Below, piece after piece: positions 16,170-25,087 of a stretch of DNA of 64,000 nt. The notes beneath the pieces are model-generated. The model was not told where the DNA came from. It did no database searches and was given only the letters and a program-made list of their open reading frames with translations. The position numbers were made by a program, and so were the translations under genes. Numbering within the stretch: position 1 is the stretch's first letter; the number at the start of each line of letters is the position of its first letter. This DNA is from Mycobacterium sp. D16Q14 (lineage in GTDB: Bacteria; Actinomycetota; Actinomycetes; Mycobacteriales; Mycobacteriaceae). Location of the stretch: the NCBI GenBank assembly GCA_002013415.1, contig MAEX01000024.1:1-64000 (forward strand), read 5' to 3'.

Positions 16170-17237
16170 GTGACTTCGAATCCCGTCGCTGCCCATCTGG
16201 GTGTCCATGACGGTGACACCGACCTGCTGCTGCCGCTGCCGGAACCCGGGGAGCAGTGGGATCCACATTTGATCCACACCCACTACTTCGGATTTTCAGT
16301 CCCGGAAGCGGCTATTGGTGCGTTCTTATACATCCGATACCAGCCCGCGTTCCCGTTGTCGCAGGGCGGGGTGTGCCTGTTCCAGGGCAACGACAATGTC
16401 GAGTACACGGACATGGCGTATCTGGACTACGAGATCACGATGCCCTGGCCGCGTGTTGACGGCAACCTCATCACCACGGACAACGGTATGTCAGTGGAGT
16501 TCCTCGAACCTGGAAAAACGGCGAAGCTCTCGTACGCGGCATCTGACGGGCGGATGTCCTTCGACATTCTTGCCGAAGGCGTCACGCCCTTGTTGGCGCG
16601 TGGGCATGTCATGCCAGGGGAAGAGGACCACCATGGCAAGTCCCTGAAGCCGGGGGGCAGTGAGCAGTTCATGCACGTCACCGGGAAGCTGAAGCTGGAT
16701 GGTGCAACGTACGACATCGACTGCTACGCACCGAGAGACCGATCATGGCGGCAGATTCGAGTGGAGCAGCGTGGGGTGGTGCAGAGTCCTCCAGTTGGCT
16801 GGTCGCCCATGTACTTTGGCCCTGATCTCATCTTCAACCAGATCAGTTTCGAATCTCTTGGCACCGGTCCGCGCTGGGCTGGCCTGTACGAGGTGGGGGA
16901 CCGCCCTTCGCACCATTTCGCGTGGATCCAGCGAGGCGACGAGACCAGGTCGATAACCGCGGTCGAACGGAATGTGCTCGAGTACCACCCGCGCCTGCAT
17001 ATGGCGATACGCCAAGAGATCACCGCGCGTGACGACCAGGGCGAGACCTATCGATTCAGGGGAGATGCCATCGCAACCGCGTCCATTCCCTCGTGGCCCA
17101 ATGCGTCTTTCCGCGACAGTGTTTACCGCTGGGAGGACGAGCAGGGGCGAGTGGCTCACAGTACTTACCAGGAGATCTGGTTCGACACCTATCAACGTGC
17201 GATGGCCGACCGATCAACTTCGGCACCGAGACAATAG
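16170..17237 (+). CDS. DUF7064/CrtC-like protein, kinase operon copy
   Basis: The GTG at 16170 is chosen because GGAGGT lies five bases before it; the ATG at 16158 contains that ribosome site. The product has 355 residues. It opens with a region like the N-terminal DUF7065-type domain (HTHYFGFSVPEAAIGAFLYIRY, split over residues 30-55) and carries the family motif YAPRDRSWRQIR near residue 190, as in the protein at 6966-7880. No signal peptide or transmembrane segment is visible. Enzymes of the broader CrtC/AttH-like group act on lipids, so a lipid or terpenoid substrate is plausible but unproven. The stop is 12 bases before an APH-type kinase gene, suggesting one operon. Confidence 0.6.
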   Translation: MTSNPVAAHLGVHDGDTDLLLPLPEPGEQWDPHLIHTHYFGFSVPEAAIGAFLYIRYQPAFPLSQGGVCLFQGNDNVEYTDMAYLDYEITMPWPRVDGNLITTDNGMSVEFLEPGKTAKLSYAASDGRMSFDILAEGVTPLLARGHVMPGEEDHHGKSLKPGGSEQFMHVTGKLKLDGATYDIDCYAPRDRSWRQIRVEQRGVVQSPPVGWSPMYFGPDLIFNQISFESLGTGPRWAGLYEVGDRPSHHFAWIQRGDETRSITAVERNVLEYHPRLHMAIRQEITARDDQGETYRFRGDAIATASIPSWPNASFRDSVYRWEDEQGRVAHSTYQEIWFDTYQRAMADRSTSAPRQ

Positions 17238-17249
17238 AGAGAGAAACAC

Positions 17250-18362
17250 ATGGCGTTGCAGAATCAGATCGACACGGATGCCGCAGCTGTTCGGCTGGCC
17301 GCGTGGCTCGAATCGAAAATCGATGGCGCCCAGCAGGTTGAGGTGACAGACCTGCTGGCGCCCGCATCTGCCGGTCTTTCCAATGAGACGGTGCTGTTCA
17401 GTGCCGCGTGGCAACACGATGGGCAGCGGCAGACGCGGGCGATGGTCGCGCGCGTGCAGCCGGATGGTCCCGGTGTGTTCCCCTCATATGACCTCGGCAA
17501 GGAAGCGCGCGTGATCAGCGCACTGCATGAGCACTCCACCGTGCCCGTTCCTGAGATCTACTTCTATGAAACGGATTTGACTGTCTTTGGTTCACCCTTC
17601 CTGGTGATGTCTCGCGTCGACGGCCGTGTGCCTTCCGACGACCCTCCGTTCACGGCGGGCGGCTGGGTTCTGGATCTGACATCAGAACAGCGGAAGCTGA
17701 TGTGGCAGAACAGTATCGACGTTCTAGCCAGGATTCACGCCGTGGACTGGAATTCGTTGGGTCTGGACTTCCTGGACACCGATGCCAACCACAGCGGGCT
17801 CGATGCGCAGATTGTCAACTGGCGAAAGACCTTTGATTGGGCGTCCGAGGGTGAGCCCAATCCAACCATTGAGCGTGCATTCGACTGGTTGTTGGCCAAC
17901 CGGCCAGCCAGTGAGGGCAAGAAGGTGCTCAATTGGGGTGACGCTCGGGTCGGTAACATCCTCTTTGCCGAGGATCTCAGTGCGTCGGCTGTGCTTGACT
18001 GGGAGATGGTGACGTTAGCCAGTCCCGAGGTTGATTTGGGGTGGTGGCTGTTCCTGATGAGGCACCACACCGAGGGCATTGGGCTGCCGCTTCCCGAAGG
18101 TGTCCCCGACCGCGCTGCCACAGTCGCTTATTACGAGTCGGTGACCGGCCATGCACCCGAGAATCTTGACTACTACGAGGTTCTTGCCGCCACGAAGCTC
18201 TCGGCGATCATGGTGCGCGCCGCACACATGATGATCGCTGCGGGACTGCTGCCCGCGGATGCGCCGATGGCTCTGAGCAATCCGGCTAGTCAGTTGCTGG
18301 CCAAGCTGCTCGGCCTGGCTGCTCCGCAGGGGGCCACCACTTCGTTCATCGGAAATCGTTGA
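17250..18362 (+). CDS. Aminoglycoside phosphotransferase-like small-molecule kinase
   Basis: The 370-residue protein has the APH/ACAD10-11 kinase plan. A small N-terminal lobe ends in VPVPEIYFYE followed by PFLVMSRVDGRVP, the catalytic loop reads LNWGDARVGNILF (about residues 228-240), and the metal-binding Asp is in VLDWEM. Such proteins phosphorylate hydroxyl groups of small molecules; relatives linked to acyl-CoA dehydrogenases phosphorylate 4-hydroxy acyl-CoAs. The start follows an AGAGAGAAAC stretch 12 bases after the DUF7064-like stop. Together with the split dikinase this gives region 1 two unrelated phosphotransfer systems. The substrate is unknown. Confidence 0.8.
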   Translation: MALQNQIDTDAAAVRLAAWLESKIDGAQQVEVTDLLAPASAGLSNETVLFSAAWQHDGQRQTRAMVARVQPDGPGVFPSYDLGKEARVISALHEHSTVPVPEIYFYETDLTVFGSPFLVMSRVDGRVPSDDPPFTAGGWVLDLTSEQRKLMWQNSIDVLARIHAVDWNSLGLDFLDTDANHSGLDAQIVNWRKTFDWASEGEPNPTIERAFDWLLANRPASEGKKVLNWGDARVGNILFAEDLSASAVLDWEMVTLASPEVDLGWWLFLMRHHTEGIGLPLPEGVPDRAATVAYYESVTGHAPENLDYYEVLAATKLSAIMVRAAHMMIAAGLLPADAPMALSNPASQLLAKLLGLAAPQGATTSFIGNR

Positions 18363-18429
18363 CGTGAACGCAAAGTAGCCATGTACGTGGCTGTTTCACT
18401 GAGGCTTTGAGGAAGCGGTCAGGGAAGAC

Positions 18430-18464
18430 TCCGAGGGCAGTCCCGTCATGGGCCTGCCCTCGGA
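18430..18464 (+). terminator. Stem-loop terminator after the APH-like kinase gene
   Basis: An 11-bp perfect stem (TCCGAGGGCAG with CTGCCCTCGGA) continues inward with three more C-G pairs around the loop GTCAT. It starts 68 bases after the kinase stop. The following CTTTGG is a poor U-tract, as is common in mycobacteria. Confidence 0.6.
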
Positions 18465-18882
18465 CTTTGGTGGGCGTCGTTAGAGGACGCAGAGATGAGT
18501 GCGCGGGTGGGCTGGCGGGCTCGGGATGTGGATCGCGCTCGGGCGTTCGTACGGAGTCACGGACGGCGTGTCTGGTGCGCGTGTCGGACCGCGATATCGA
18601 TATTTCGAACGTCCGATAAATAGCCGCACGATACGAGGTTGTGGTGCACGGCGATACTCCAGATGTTTGTTGAATTGAGCTTAACAACGGGATATGTCGG
18701 CCAGTGGGTCGATTGTTCAGGGAGGTGACCGGCCGGATTTCGGGCGGTGATCGCGATTAACCAATTTTTTTGAATCAATTTTCATAAATCGGCCCGGGCG
18801 GGTGTCGGATGGTCCATGATGTCCAGGACGGACTGGCCGATCGGCGGGCGGTCGTGCGGTCTGGTGTCAAGAGGAGAAGGTT

Positions 18883-18939
18883 TTGACTATCAACATCTCA
18901 GCCATAGCGCAGAGCGTTGGTATGGGTCTGCCGCTATGA
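18883..18939 (+). other. Possible 18-residue leader reading frame
   Basis: A TTG start lies eight bases after a strong GAGGAG and opens an 18-codon frame (MTINISAIAQSVGMGLPL). Its stop overlaps the ATG of the next small frame (ATGA). It could be a leader peptide for the mce operon. It has no family match and may be chance. Confidence 0.25.
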
Positions 18940-19034
18940 CAATGTATGACGATTGTGTTCTCCCGCTCCAGGCCTCGGCCGCGTGTTGCCGCCAACGGAT
19001 GGCGCTGGTGTGCCGTTCGGAGGTTGGATCTTGA
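18936..19034 (+). other. Possible 32-residue Cys-containing small reading frame
   Basis: The frame starts at an ATG overlapping the stop of the 18-residue frame and ends with a TGA overlapping the TTG start of yrbEA. It encodes four Cys among 32 residues (one near the start, then CC and another C). The double overlap would couple translation into yrbEA. Expression is not shown. Confidence 0.25.
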
Positions 19035-20038
19035 CGAGGCGCATCGAACAAGGGCTCGACGAATCAACTCGAGTCGGCGGGCGTGCCTGCGTCTCCGATG
19101 ATGAGAATGTGTGGGATAGCTCCTCGCTTCCTGTGAATCCTGACGACGGAAGCGAAGACCGTCGTCGTGTTGTCGACAACAAGACGCAACGCGATGGGGT
19201 GCGGGCCATCCCGGCTAGGGCCGTCGCCGCAGGAACGAAGGCCGTCTCGAAGGTTGTGTCCATTCCAACACGCAGCGCAGGTACGGCGGGGCGCGCGGCG
19301 ATTCTCGCGGCATCGGTGTTCAGATATGCGGTGATTGACACGCTGACGTTGCGGTTGGCGTTCGGCGAGCTCATTGTGCAGGCGTGGTCCCTGCTCAAGG
19401 TGACGGCGCTGCCGGCGGTGCTGATGGCGATTCCCTTCGGTGCGATGGTAGCCGTGCAGATTTCCGGCCTTGTCAACGAGGTCGGAGCCAACTCACTGGT
19501 GGGTTCGGTGACAGGTGTGGCTGTGCTCAGGCAGGGTGCGCCGGTGACCGCGGGTCTATTGATGGGTGGCGCGGCGGCGGCGGCGATCGCATCGGACTTT
19601 GGGGCTCGGGCGATTCGCGAGGAGCTGGATGCGCTGCGGGCGTTGGGGATTGATCCGGTGCGGCGGTTGGTGGTGCCGCGCTTCCTGGCGTTGTTGCTGA
19701 TCACCCCGATCTTGGTGGTGATTGTCATCGCGATGGGGGTGGGCGCCGCATTCCTCATTGCCACCCTGGTGAACGACGTGACGCCGGGTAGTTTCTGGCT
19801 GTCGTTTGGGTCGTTTGCGAAGTTGATTGATCTCTGGTTCACCATGGGGAAGGGCTTTCTTTTCGCAGCGATCGTGGCGGTGATTTCTGCCCAGCGCGGT
19901 ATGGAAGCCAAGGGTGGACCGCGGGGTGTGGCCGATGCGGTGAACGCATCGGTGGTGCTGAACGTCATTTTCATCATTGTTGTCAATCTTGCGGTGACCC
20001 AGCTGCAGACGATGTTCTTCCCGATGGCGGTGGCGTGA
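19031..20038 (+). CDS. yrbEA: YrbEA (MlaE-like) permease of the Mce transporter
   Basis: The best start is the TTG at 19031, seven bases after GGAGG, giving 335 residues; a TTG at 18953 is possible but has no ribosome site. The first 85 or so residues are a polar extension unusual for the family. The MlaE permease domain follows, with about five membrane segments and the conserved cytoplasmic loop IREELDALRALGIDPVRRLV that contacts the ATPase. With YrbEB it forms the inner-membrane channel through which Mce proteins deliver lipid, powered by an MceG-type ATPase that is not encoded in this window. The stop overlaps the start of yrbEB. Confidence 0.85.
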   Translation: MTRRIEQGLDESTRVGGRACVSDDENVWDSSSLPVNPDDGSEDRRRVVDNKTQRDGVRAIPARAVAAGTKAVSKVVSIPTRSAGTAGRAAILAASVFRYAVIDTLTLRLAFGELIVQAWSLLKVTALPAVLMAIPFGAMVAVQISGLVNEVGANSLVGSVTGVAVLRQGAPVTAGLLMGGAAAAAIASDFGARAIREELDALRALGIDPVRRLVVPRFLALLLITPILVVIVIAMGVGAAFLIATLVNDVTPGSFWLSFGSFAKLIDLWFTMGKGFLFAAIVAVISAQRGMEAKGGPRGVADAVNASVVLNVIFIIVVNLAVTQLQTMFFPMAVA

Positions 20039-20907
20039 TGACGACCAAGTCACATCGAAGCGCGGTTCCCTCAACATATTTCAGCACCGTGTCGAAGGCC
20101 GTGAGATTTCTGCGCGAGCCGTTTCGGGCGGCAGGGCAATGGGCGGCGTTCATTGGGCAGACCTTTTGGCTGCTGCCCATCACGGTGCGCCGCTACCGCC
20201 GGGAAACGCTGCAGGTGATGAACAACCTGGCTTGGGGTCGAGGATCGCTCATCGTCGACGGTGGTTCGATCAGTGTGCTGGCAATTCTGGGTGTCACGGT
20301 GGGGGCGATCGTCGCTATCGAGGCCTTCGCAACGCTGGACCTCATTGGGTTGGGAGCACTGTCCTCGATCATCAGCGGATGGGGCAATGTTCGAGAAATG
20401 GCGCCGCTAGTGGCTGGGGTTGCCTTCGCTTCACAGGCTGGGTGCCGCATGACTGCCGAGATTGGCTCGATGCGGATTGCCGACGAGATTGATGCCACCG
20501 AGGCGATGGGCTTGCGGTCGATACCGTTCGTGGTCGGTACCAGACTCGTTGGCGGGTTGATGTGCGTGATACCGGGATTCTTGCTGACCCTGGTAGTGAG
20601 CTTTCTGACATGCGACATCGTGATCCGAACCTTCTATCATCAGCCGGCGGGCACCTATAACCACTATTTTGTTCAGTTTCTGACCCCCGCCGATATCGGA
20701 GCATCGCTGCTGAAGGCGACGGTGTATTGCACCGCGGTGACGGTGATCCATTGCTATTACGGCTATTTCGCCTCCGGTGGGCCGGTGGGTGTCGGCGAGG
20801 CGTCGGGCCGCGCCATTCGATCCAGTCTGGTGACGATCATGGTTTTGGACTTGGCAACCACGATCATGCTGTGGGGCCTGCGGCCACAGTTCGTGTTCAG
20901 AGGGTAG
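20038..20907 (+). CDS. yrbEB: YrbEB (MlaE-like) permease of the Mce transporter
   Basis: The ATG at 20038 overlaps the yrbEA stop (TGATG); a GTG three bases earlier is equally coupled. The product of about 289 residues has the MlaE fold, with five to six membrane segments and the coupling-helix loop MRIADEIDATEAMGLRSIPF (about residues 145-164), which matches its YrbEA counterpart. It pairs with YrbEA as the transmembrane dimer of the lipid importer. It is followed seven bases later by mceA. Confidence 0.9.
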   Translation: MTTKSHRSAVPSTYFSTVSKAVRFLREPFRAAGQWAAFIGQTFWLLPITVRRYRRETLQVMNNLAWGRGSLIVDGGSISVLAILGVTVGAIVAIEAFATLDLIGLGALSSIISGWGNVREMAPLVAGVAFASQAGCRMTAEIGSMRIADEIDATEAMGLRSIPFVVGTRLVGGLMCVIPGFLLTLVVSFLTCDIVIRTFYHQPAGTYNHYFVQFLTPADIGASLLKATVYCTAVTVIHCYYGYFASGGPVGVGEASGRAIRSSLVTIMVLDLATTIMLWGLRPQFVFRG

Positions 20908-20914
20908 GAGAGCA

Positions 20915-22009
20915 GTGCTGTTATTCCGAATGTCGGCCGAAGCCGAGGCACGCAGGCTGACCATCATTGGGCTGTCGGTGATGCTGTGCTTCGCCGTGGC
21001 AGCTCTGCTCATATTCTTCAATCCATTCGCTGATAAACAAGTTAACCGACTTTCGGTCGTCATGGACATGCCCTACGTCGGACAGGGAGTCTCCGTCGGT
21101 TCGCCGCTGGTGATGCACGGTGTGACAGTGGGAAAGGTGACGTCGGTGGCGAGCCTCGCCAACGGCACGGTTCGGCTCAATGCCGATCTCGAGTCCGCTC
21201 CCACCGCAGGGCTCACTGACACACTGGGAGTGGACTTCCGGCCAGCCAACTACTTTGGTGTCACCGGTATCAATCTGACTGCGGGGCAGGGCGGGCAACC
21301 GTTGCGCAATGGCACGCAGATCACCACGACACCGAGCGGAAACTTCACACTCCAGGCGTTGCTGTCCCGTATGGGGGAGATCACCGGTGGGGTTGTGACA
21401 CCTCAGCTGGTTGATGTGATGAACCGGGCCACGCAGTACACCGATGGCCTCAACCCGTTGATCGAAACGATGGTCACCACTTCGGAGTCGGTGGCGGCGG
21501 TGCAGAGGGTCAGCACTGACCAACTGATGAGGAACGCCACCGGGATCAGCGTGGCGTTCCCTGGATTCGTCGATGCTGCGACAACTGCGGGATATGGCTT
21601 TAACCAAGGTTCTGGATTTGTGACGTTCAATGTGTCCGGAAAGGATGCCATGCCTGGACAAGATGTTGTCCCGGAGCCAGGACAACCACACACCGAGGAT
21701 TTCTGGGAGAACCGGTCGCGGGCAACGTTGGATGTGCTTGCTAACTCATTCTTTGGCGCTCTGGGCAAGGTGTTGTCCTCCCACACTAGTGATCTGCTTC
21801 CGGCGGTGAACCTGGTTCAGACCATCAGCGACACGGTCCCCGGGCTGGTCACGCCGGTGGGCATCAACGACATGATGGGGGAATTGCGTTCTCGTTTTGA
21901 AAAACTGTACGGAGGGTCGCCGGAGCAGCGGGCACTGCAGGTGCACCTCGTACTCGATCAGATTCCGGGTGTGCAGGCGCCGGTGCTGGCGATGGGGGGC
22001 ACACCGTGA
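20915..22009 (+). CDS. mceA: MceA, substrate-binding subunit of the Mce lipid importer
   Basis: Starting at a GTG behind GGTAGGAGAG, the 364-residue protein has one N-terminal membrane segment (about residues 15-36) and a single MlaD/Mce domain (about 45-122, with GVSVGSPLVMHGVTVGKV). A long helical C-terminal region follows, as expected for MceA proteins. These subunits assemble as a hexameric tunnel spanning the periplasm. The stop overlaps the mceB start (GTGA). Confidence 0.9.
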   Translation: MLLFRMSAEAEARRLTIIGLSVMLCFAVAALLIFFNPFADKQVNRLSVVMDMPYVGQGVSVGSPLVMHGVTVGKVTSVASLANGTVRLNADLESAPTAGLTDTLGVDFRPANYFGVTGINLTAGQGGQPLRNGTQITTTPSGNFTLQALLSRMGEITGGVVTPQLVDVMNRATQYTDGLNPLIETMVTTSESVAAVQRVSTDQLMRNATGISVAFPGFVDAATTAGYGFNQGSGFVTFNVSGKDAMPGQDVVPEPGQPHTEDFWENRSRATLDVLANSFFGALGKVLSSHTSDLLPAVNLVQTISDTVPGLVTPVGINDMMGELRSRFEKLYGGSPEQRALQVHLVLDQIPGVQAPVLAMGGTP

Positions 22010-23013
22010 TCAAGCCTAGAGCTGCGTTGTGGCGCTTCACGGCGGCCAGCGTGTTTGGCGTGCTGGTTCTTGTATTGATAGTCAATGTGTTGCAGCAGCC
22101 GGTTGCTGCCGAAACACGTTCCTACACAGCAGAGTTTACTGACGTCTCAGGTCTGCATATCGACGCTGACGTCCGCGTCCGCGGGGTGCGGGTGGGCAAG
22201 GTCAAGGAGTTGCGGTTGGTGCGCCGAGGAGGTCAGAGCCTCGCGGAGGTCGATCTGAGCCTGGACAGGCGCTATACGGTGGTGCCGGCTACACGGTTGG
22301 CCATCAAGTATCAGGCATTGACTGGGTTGCGCTACCTCGATGTGTCCAATCCTACTGAACAGGCGTCCGGGACGGATCCGGTGGCTCATATTCCGTTGAG
22401 CATGACGCAGCCGTCCTTCGACATCACGACACTGTTCAATGGTCTTCAGCCCGTTCTTGCGACCTTGAGCCCCAACGATATCGACACGTTCACCGAGAAC
22501 GCTGCGTCGTTCTTTCAGGGTGACGGCGGAGGCCTGGGGCCGATGCTCGAGAGCATTCACAAGCTGACAGAGTTCGTCGCTGATCGCCAACAGGTGATCG
22601 CGACATTGATGAACAACCTGTCGGCGATCGCCGATGTTTTCGGCGGTCATTCCAAAGATCTTGTGCAAGTGTTGGACTGGATGAACAGGCCGATCGATGC
22701 GGCAATCTCGGTGATGGACGAATTCCGGAAGTCGGAACTGTATGGGCCCGGATTCACCGCCGCTGCGGTGCGGCTGCTGCACAACGCCGGTTTTGTGCCG
22801 GGCAAGGCAGACATGGACAAAGGCATCGACCGCGCGATCACCGTGTTCGATGACAACAGTGATGCGTTCAAACGCGTGCCGGTGTTCTGGGATAACGTTG
22901 AACCTCCCGCTGAACCGGGGACGCCGCTGCCCTGTTCACGGGGGCGGGCGCAGCTGCCTCAATCCATGGACGTGTTACTCAATGGACAGCGGGTGATTCT
23001 GTGCAACCGATGA
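22006..23013 (+). CDS. mceB: MceB, subunit of the Mce lipid importer
   Basis: The GTG start overlaps the mceA stop. The 335 residues comprise an N-terminal membrane anchor (about 11-30), an MlaD domain (about 40-118, with DADVRVRGVRVGKVKEL) and a helical tail ending in a short Cys-containing stretch (CSRGRAQLP). Length and layout are normal for MceB. It is translationally coupled on both sides. Confidence 0.9.
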   Translation: MIKPRAALWRFTAASVFGVLVLVLIVNVLQQPVAAETRSYTAEFTDVSGLHIDADVRVRGVRVGKVKELRLVRRGGQSLAEVDLSLDRRYTVVPATRLAIKYQALTGLRYLDVSNPTEQASGTDPVAHIPLSMTQPSFDITTLFNGLQPVLATLSPNDIDTFTENAASFFQGDGGGLGPMLESIHKLTEFVADRQQVIATLMNNLSAIADVFGGHSKDLVQVLDWMNRPIDAAISVMDEFRKSELYGPGFTAAAVRLLHNAGFVPGKADMDKGIDRAITVFDDNSDAFKRVPVFWDNVEPPAEPGTPLPCSRGRAQLPQSMDVLLNGQRVILCNR

Positions 23014-23972
23014 AGATGCTGAGAAGTGAAATGTTCTGGGGTGTGGCGGTGCTGGCGCTGGTAGGTGCACTGGCACTTACAGCTGCTGCCGTCTATGTAC
23101 GGCCGCCCGGGCAGCGAGCAGTCGTCTTCCTCACGGACGACGCCGCGGCGGTGAAGCCCGGTGACGGCGTGCGCATCGCGGGCATCACGATAGGAAAGGT
23201 GGAAAGCCTTGCAATCGAGCAGAATCAGGTGAAAGTTCGTGCGACTGTGAACGACGATGCATTCGTTGGAGACCAGTCACAGATCCAGGTGCGGATGCTC
23301 ACCGTGGTCGGGGGGTACTACGTGAACCTGGTGTCTCTTGGCGATAAACCCTTGGGATCGAAGGCCATACCGATAGAGCGGGTGACCATGCCCTACAACT
23401 TGATGAAAACGTTGGCTGACTCGACAAAGATCACTGAGCGCATCAACGCGAAGCCGATCCGCGAATCGCTGGATCAGATTCAAGCCGGTCTTAACGGGAC
23501 CAACGTGGACACCCTGACCGCTGCCATCGATGCCGGCAACGCGCTCACATCCACCATTGACAGACAACGCGGCCAGATCTCCGAGATCCTCAATCTCTCT
23601 GACGAATACATCGAATCGTTGGCGAACTACCGAGGCAAACTCAGAGAGCTGGTCTCGAAGATTTCGGTGTTCGAGCAGACTCTTGTTCTCTACGGCAAGG
23701 GATTCGCGGGTGCGCTCGGCGGCATGGGCGATATCGGTGAGGCATTCCTGGAGCCGTTTGGCAAGTTCTGGGTGAACCACCGCGAGGAGTTCATCCAGCG
23801 GGTGCGTGAATGGCAGAACCGCGTCCGCCGGTGGGTGGACAACAACAGCCGGCTGGTGCCCCGCCTGCGCAGCGTACGCAACAAGATCGAACGGGTTCTG
23901 GATGCGCAGAACGCCCGTCCGGAACTGCTCGCCACCGACCTGTGCATCCCGATGCCGGGGAGCCCCTGCTGA
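23010..23972 (+). CDS. mceC: MceC, subunit of the Mce lipid importer
   Basis: The ATG at 23010 overlaps the mceB stop (ATGA) and gives about 320 residues: a membrane anchor at about 9-30, an MlaD domain with KPGDGVRIAGITIGKVESL near residues 47-65, and a helical C-terminus rich in Arg and Trp (EWQNRVRRWVDNNSR). It lacks the long Pro-rich tail some MceC proteins carry. The stop overlaps the start of mceD. Confidence 0.9.
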   Translation: MKMLRSEMFWGVAVLALVGALALTAAAVYVRPPGQRAVVFLTDDAAAVKPGDGVRIAGITIGKVESLAIEQNQVKVRATVNDDAFVGDQSQIQVRMLTVVGGYYVNLVSLGDKPLGSKAIPIERVTMPYNLMKTLADSTKITERINAKPIRESLDQIQAGLNGTNVDTLTAAIDAGNALTSTIDRQRGQISEILNLSDEYIESLANYRGKLRELVSKISVFEQTLVLYGKGFAGALGGMGDIGEAFLEPFGKFWVNHREEFIQRVREWQNRVRRWVDNNSRLVPRLRSVRNKIERVLDAQNARPELLATDLCIPMPGSPC

Positions 23973-25087
23973 TGGCCACACGTATCGCTGACCATATTCT
24001 TCGTTCCGGCATCACTGTCGTCATGGCCGTAACGGTGATGGGTATCGGTTCGTCCTGCGCGCCCGCGAGTCGCCAGGACGCTTCCTATTGCGCATTCATG
24101 CCCGACACCGTCGGACTGTATATCGGTAACCCTGTCACCCAGATGGGTTATCCCATTGGCAAGATCACCGAGATCCGGTCGGCCCCGATGCATGTCCGAG
24201 TTGACTTCTCGGTCACCGAGCAGCGCGAACTGCCCGACAGCGTCAAAGCGGTCATCCGCTCGCCCACGATCCTGGCCGACCGGTCCCTCGAACTGGTGGG
24301 CAACTACTCCGATGGCCCACGGCTGGAACGGGGCGGGTGTATCCCGCTGGCTCGCTCGATGTCGCCGAAATCGCTGTCGGAGGTGATCGGGTCGGCGGAC
24401 ACCTTCCTCAATGCCATCAACTCCAGCGGATCGGCCAATGTCGCCGACACCGTTCGTGGGCTGGATCAGTTGGCGCACAATAACGGCCGGCGTGCAGGAG
24501 ATCTGCTGTCGGTGTCGTCGGCCCTGCTTGACAGCCCTGATCAAGCAGTCAGCGATATTGGCTCCATCGTCCAGAACACCGCACAGCTCACCACTGCCTT
24601 GAAGGAAATGCGGGGGCCGATGAAAGAGATTCTTCAAGACATGCCGACCACCACCCCCGATCTGGTGGACGCCATCAATGGTGCTTCGCGACTTGCTGGC
24701 CCGTTCGGGTATGGAACGTTGGGCCCGCTGATTGAGACGGTTGCCGTATTGGAGACCAGACTGGGGGACGAAACACAGATCACGTTGGATTCCGTGAGTG
24801 CCGCGGTCAGGAAGGTGGCCCCGCACGCGAACGCTCTGGCCGGCCTGTTCGACGGAGTGCCCTGGTGGATCAACGGTATGGCGAATCGTGACAACAACAA
24901 GCACTTCGATATTTTCAACATCGCGTATCGGCCACCTCTGTTCCGGGTCCCGACACACAACGGACTTGCCTTGTGCGGCATGATGAATGCATCGATGCCG
25001 GGCAGCTGCGCCGATGTGAACGGCCAGCCCTACGCGGTCGATGTTGCGCTGCTGCAGTACGTGCTCCAGGAAGCGAGCCGCAGATGA
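23972..25087 (+). CDS. mceD: MceD, subunit of the Mce lipid importer
   Basis: The ATG at 23972 overlaps the mceC stop (TGATG). The product has 371 residues; longer in-frame starts lie inside mceC. An N-terminal hydrophobic stretch (about 11-26) precedes GIGSSCAP, a Cys in an imperfect lipobox, so lipidation is uncertain. The MlaD domain (about 45-125, with NPVTQMGYPIGKITEI) and helical tail are standard. The stop overlaps the start of mceE. Confidence 0.9.
   Translation: MATRIADHILRSGITVVMAVTVMGIGSSCAPASRQDASYCAFMPDTVGLYIGNPVTQMGYPIGKITEIRSAPMHVRVDFSVTEQRELPDSVKAVIRSPTILADRSLELVGNYSDGPRLERGGCIPLARSMSPKSLSEVIGSADTFLNAINSSGSANVADTVRGLDQLAHNNGRRAGDLLSVSSALLDSPDQAVSDIGSIVQNTAQLTTALKEMRGPMKEILQDMPTTTPDLVDAINGASRLAGPFGYGTLGPLIETVAVLETRLGDETQITLDSVSAAVRKVAPHANALAGLFDGVPWWINGMANRDNNKHFDIFNIAYRPPLFRVPTHNGLALCGMMNASMPGSCADVNGQPYAVDVALLQYVLQEASRR

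Larger units (their letters stand above)
18363..19030. other. Long intergenic region before the mce operon
   Basis: These 668 bases hold a strong hairpin (18430-18464), AT-rich stretches likely to contain the mce promoter (about 18595-18620 and 18755-18790, including a T-run), and the small palindrome ATATCGATAT near 18596. Two tiny overlapping reading frames occupy 18883-19034. No larger gene is supported. Confidence 0.5.

Noticed and set aside
18934..19986. Long minus-strand open frame of about 350 codons opposite yrbEA
   Set aside because: The Thr/Ser/Ala/Arg-rich composition is typical of an antisense shadow, and yrbEA is certain.
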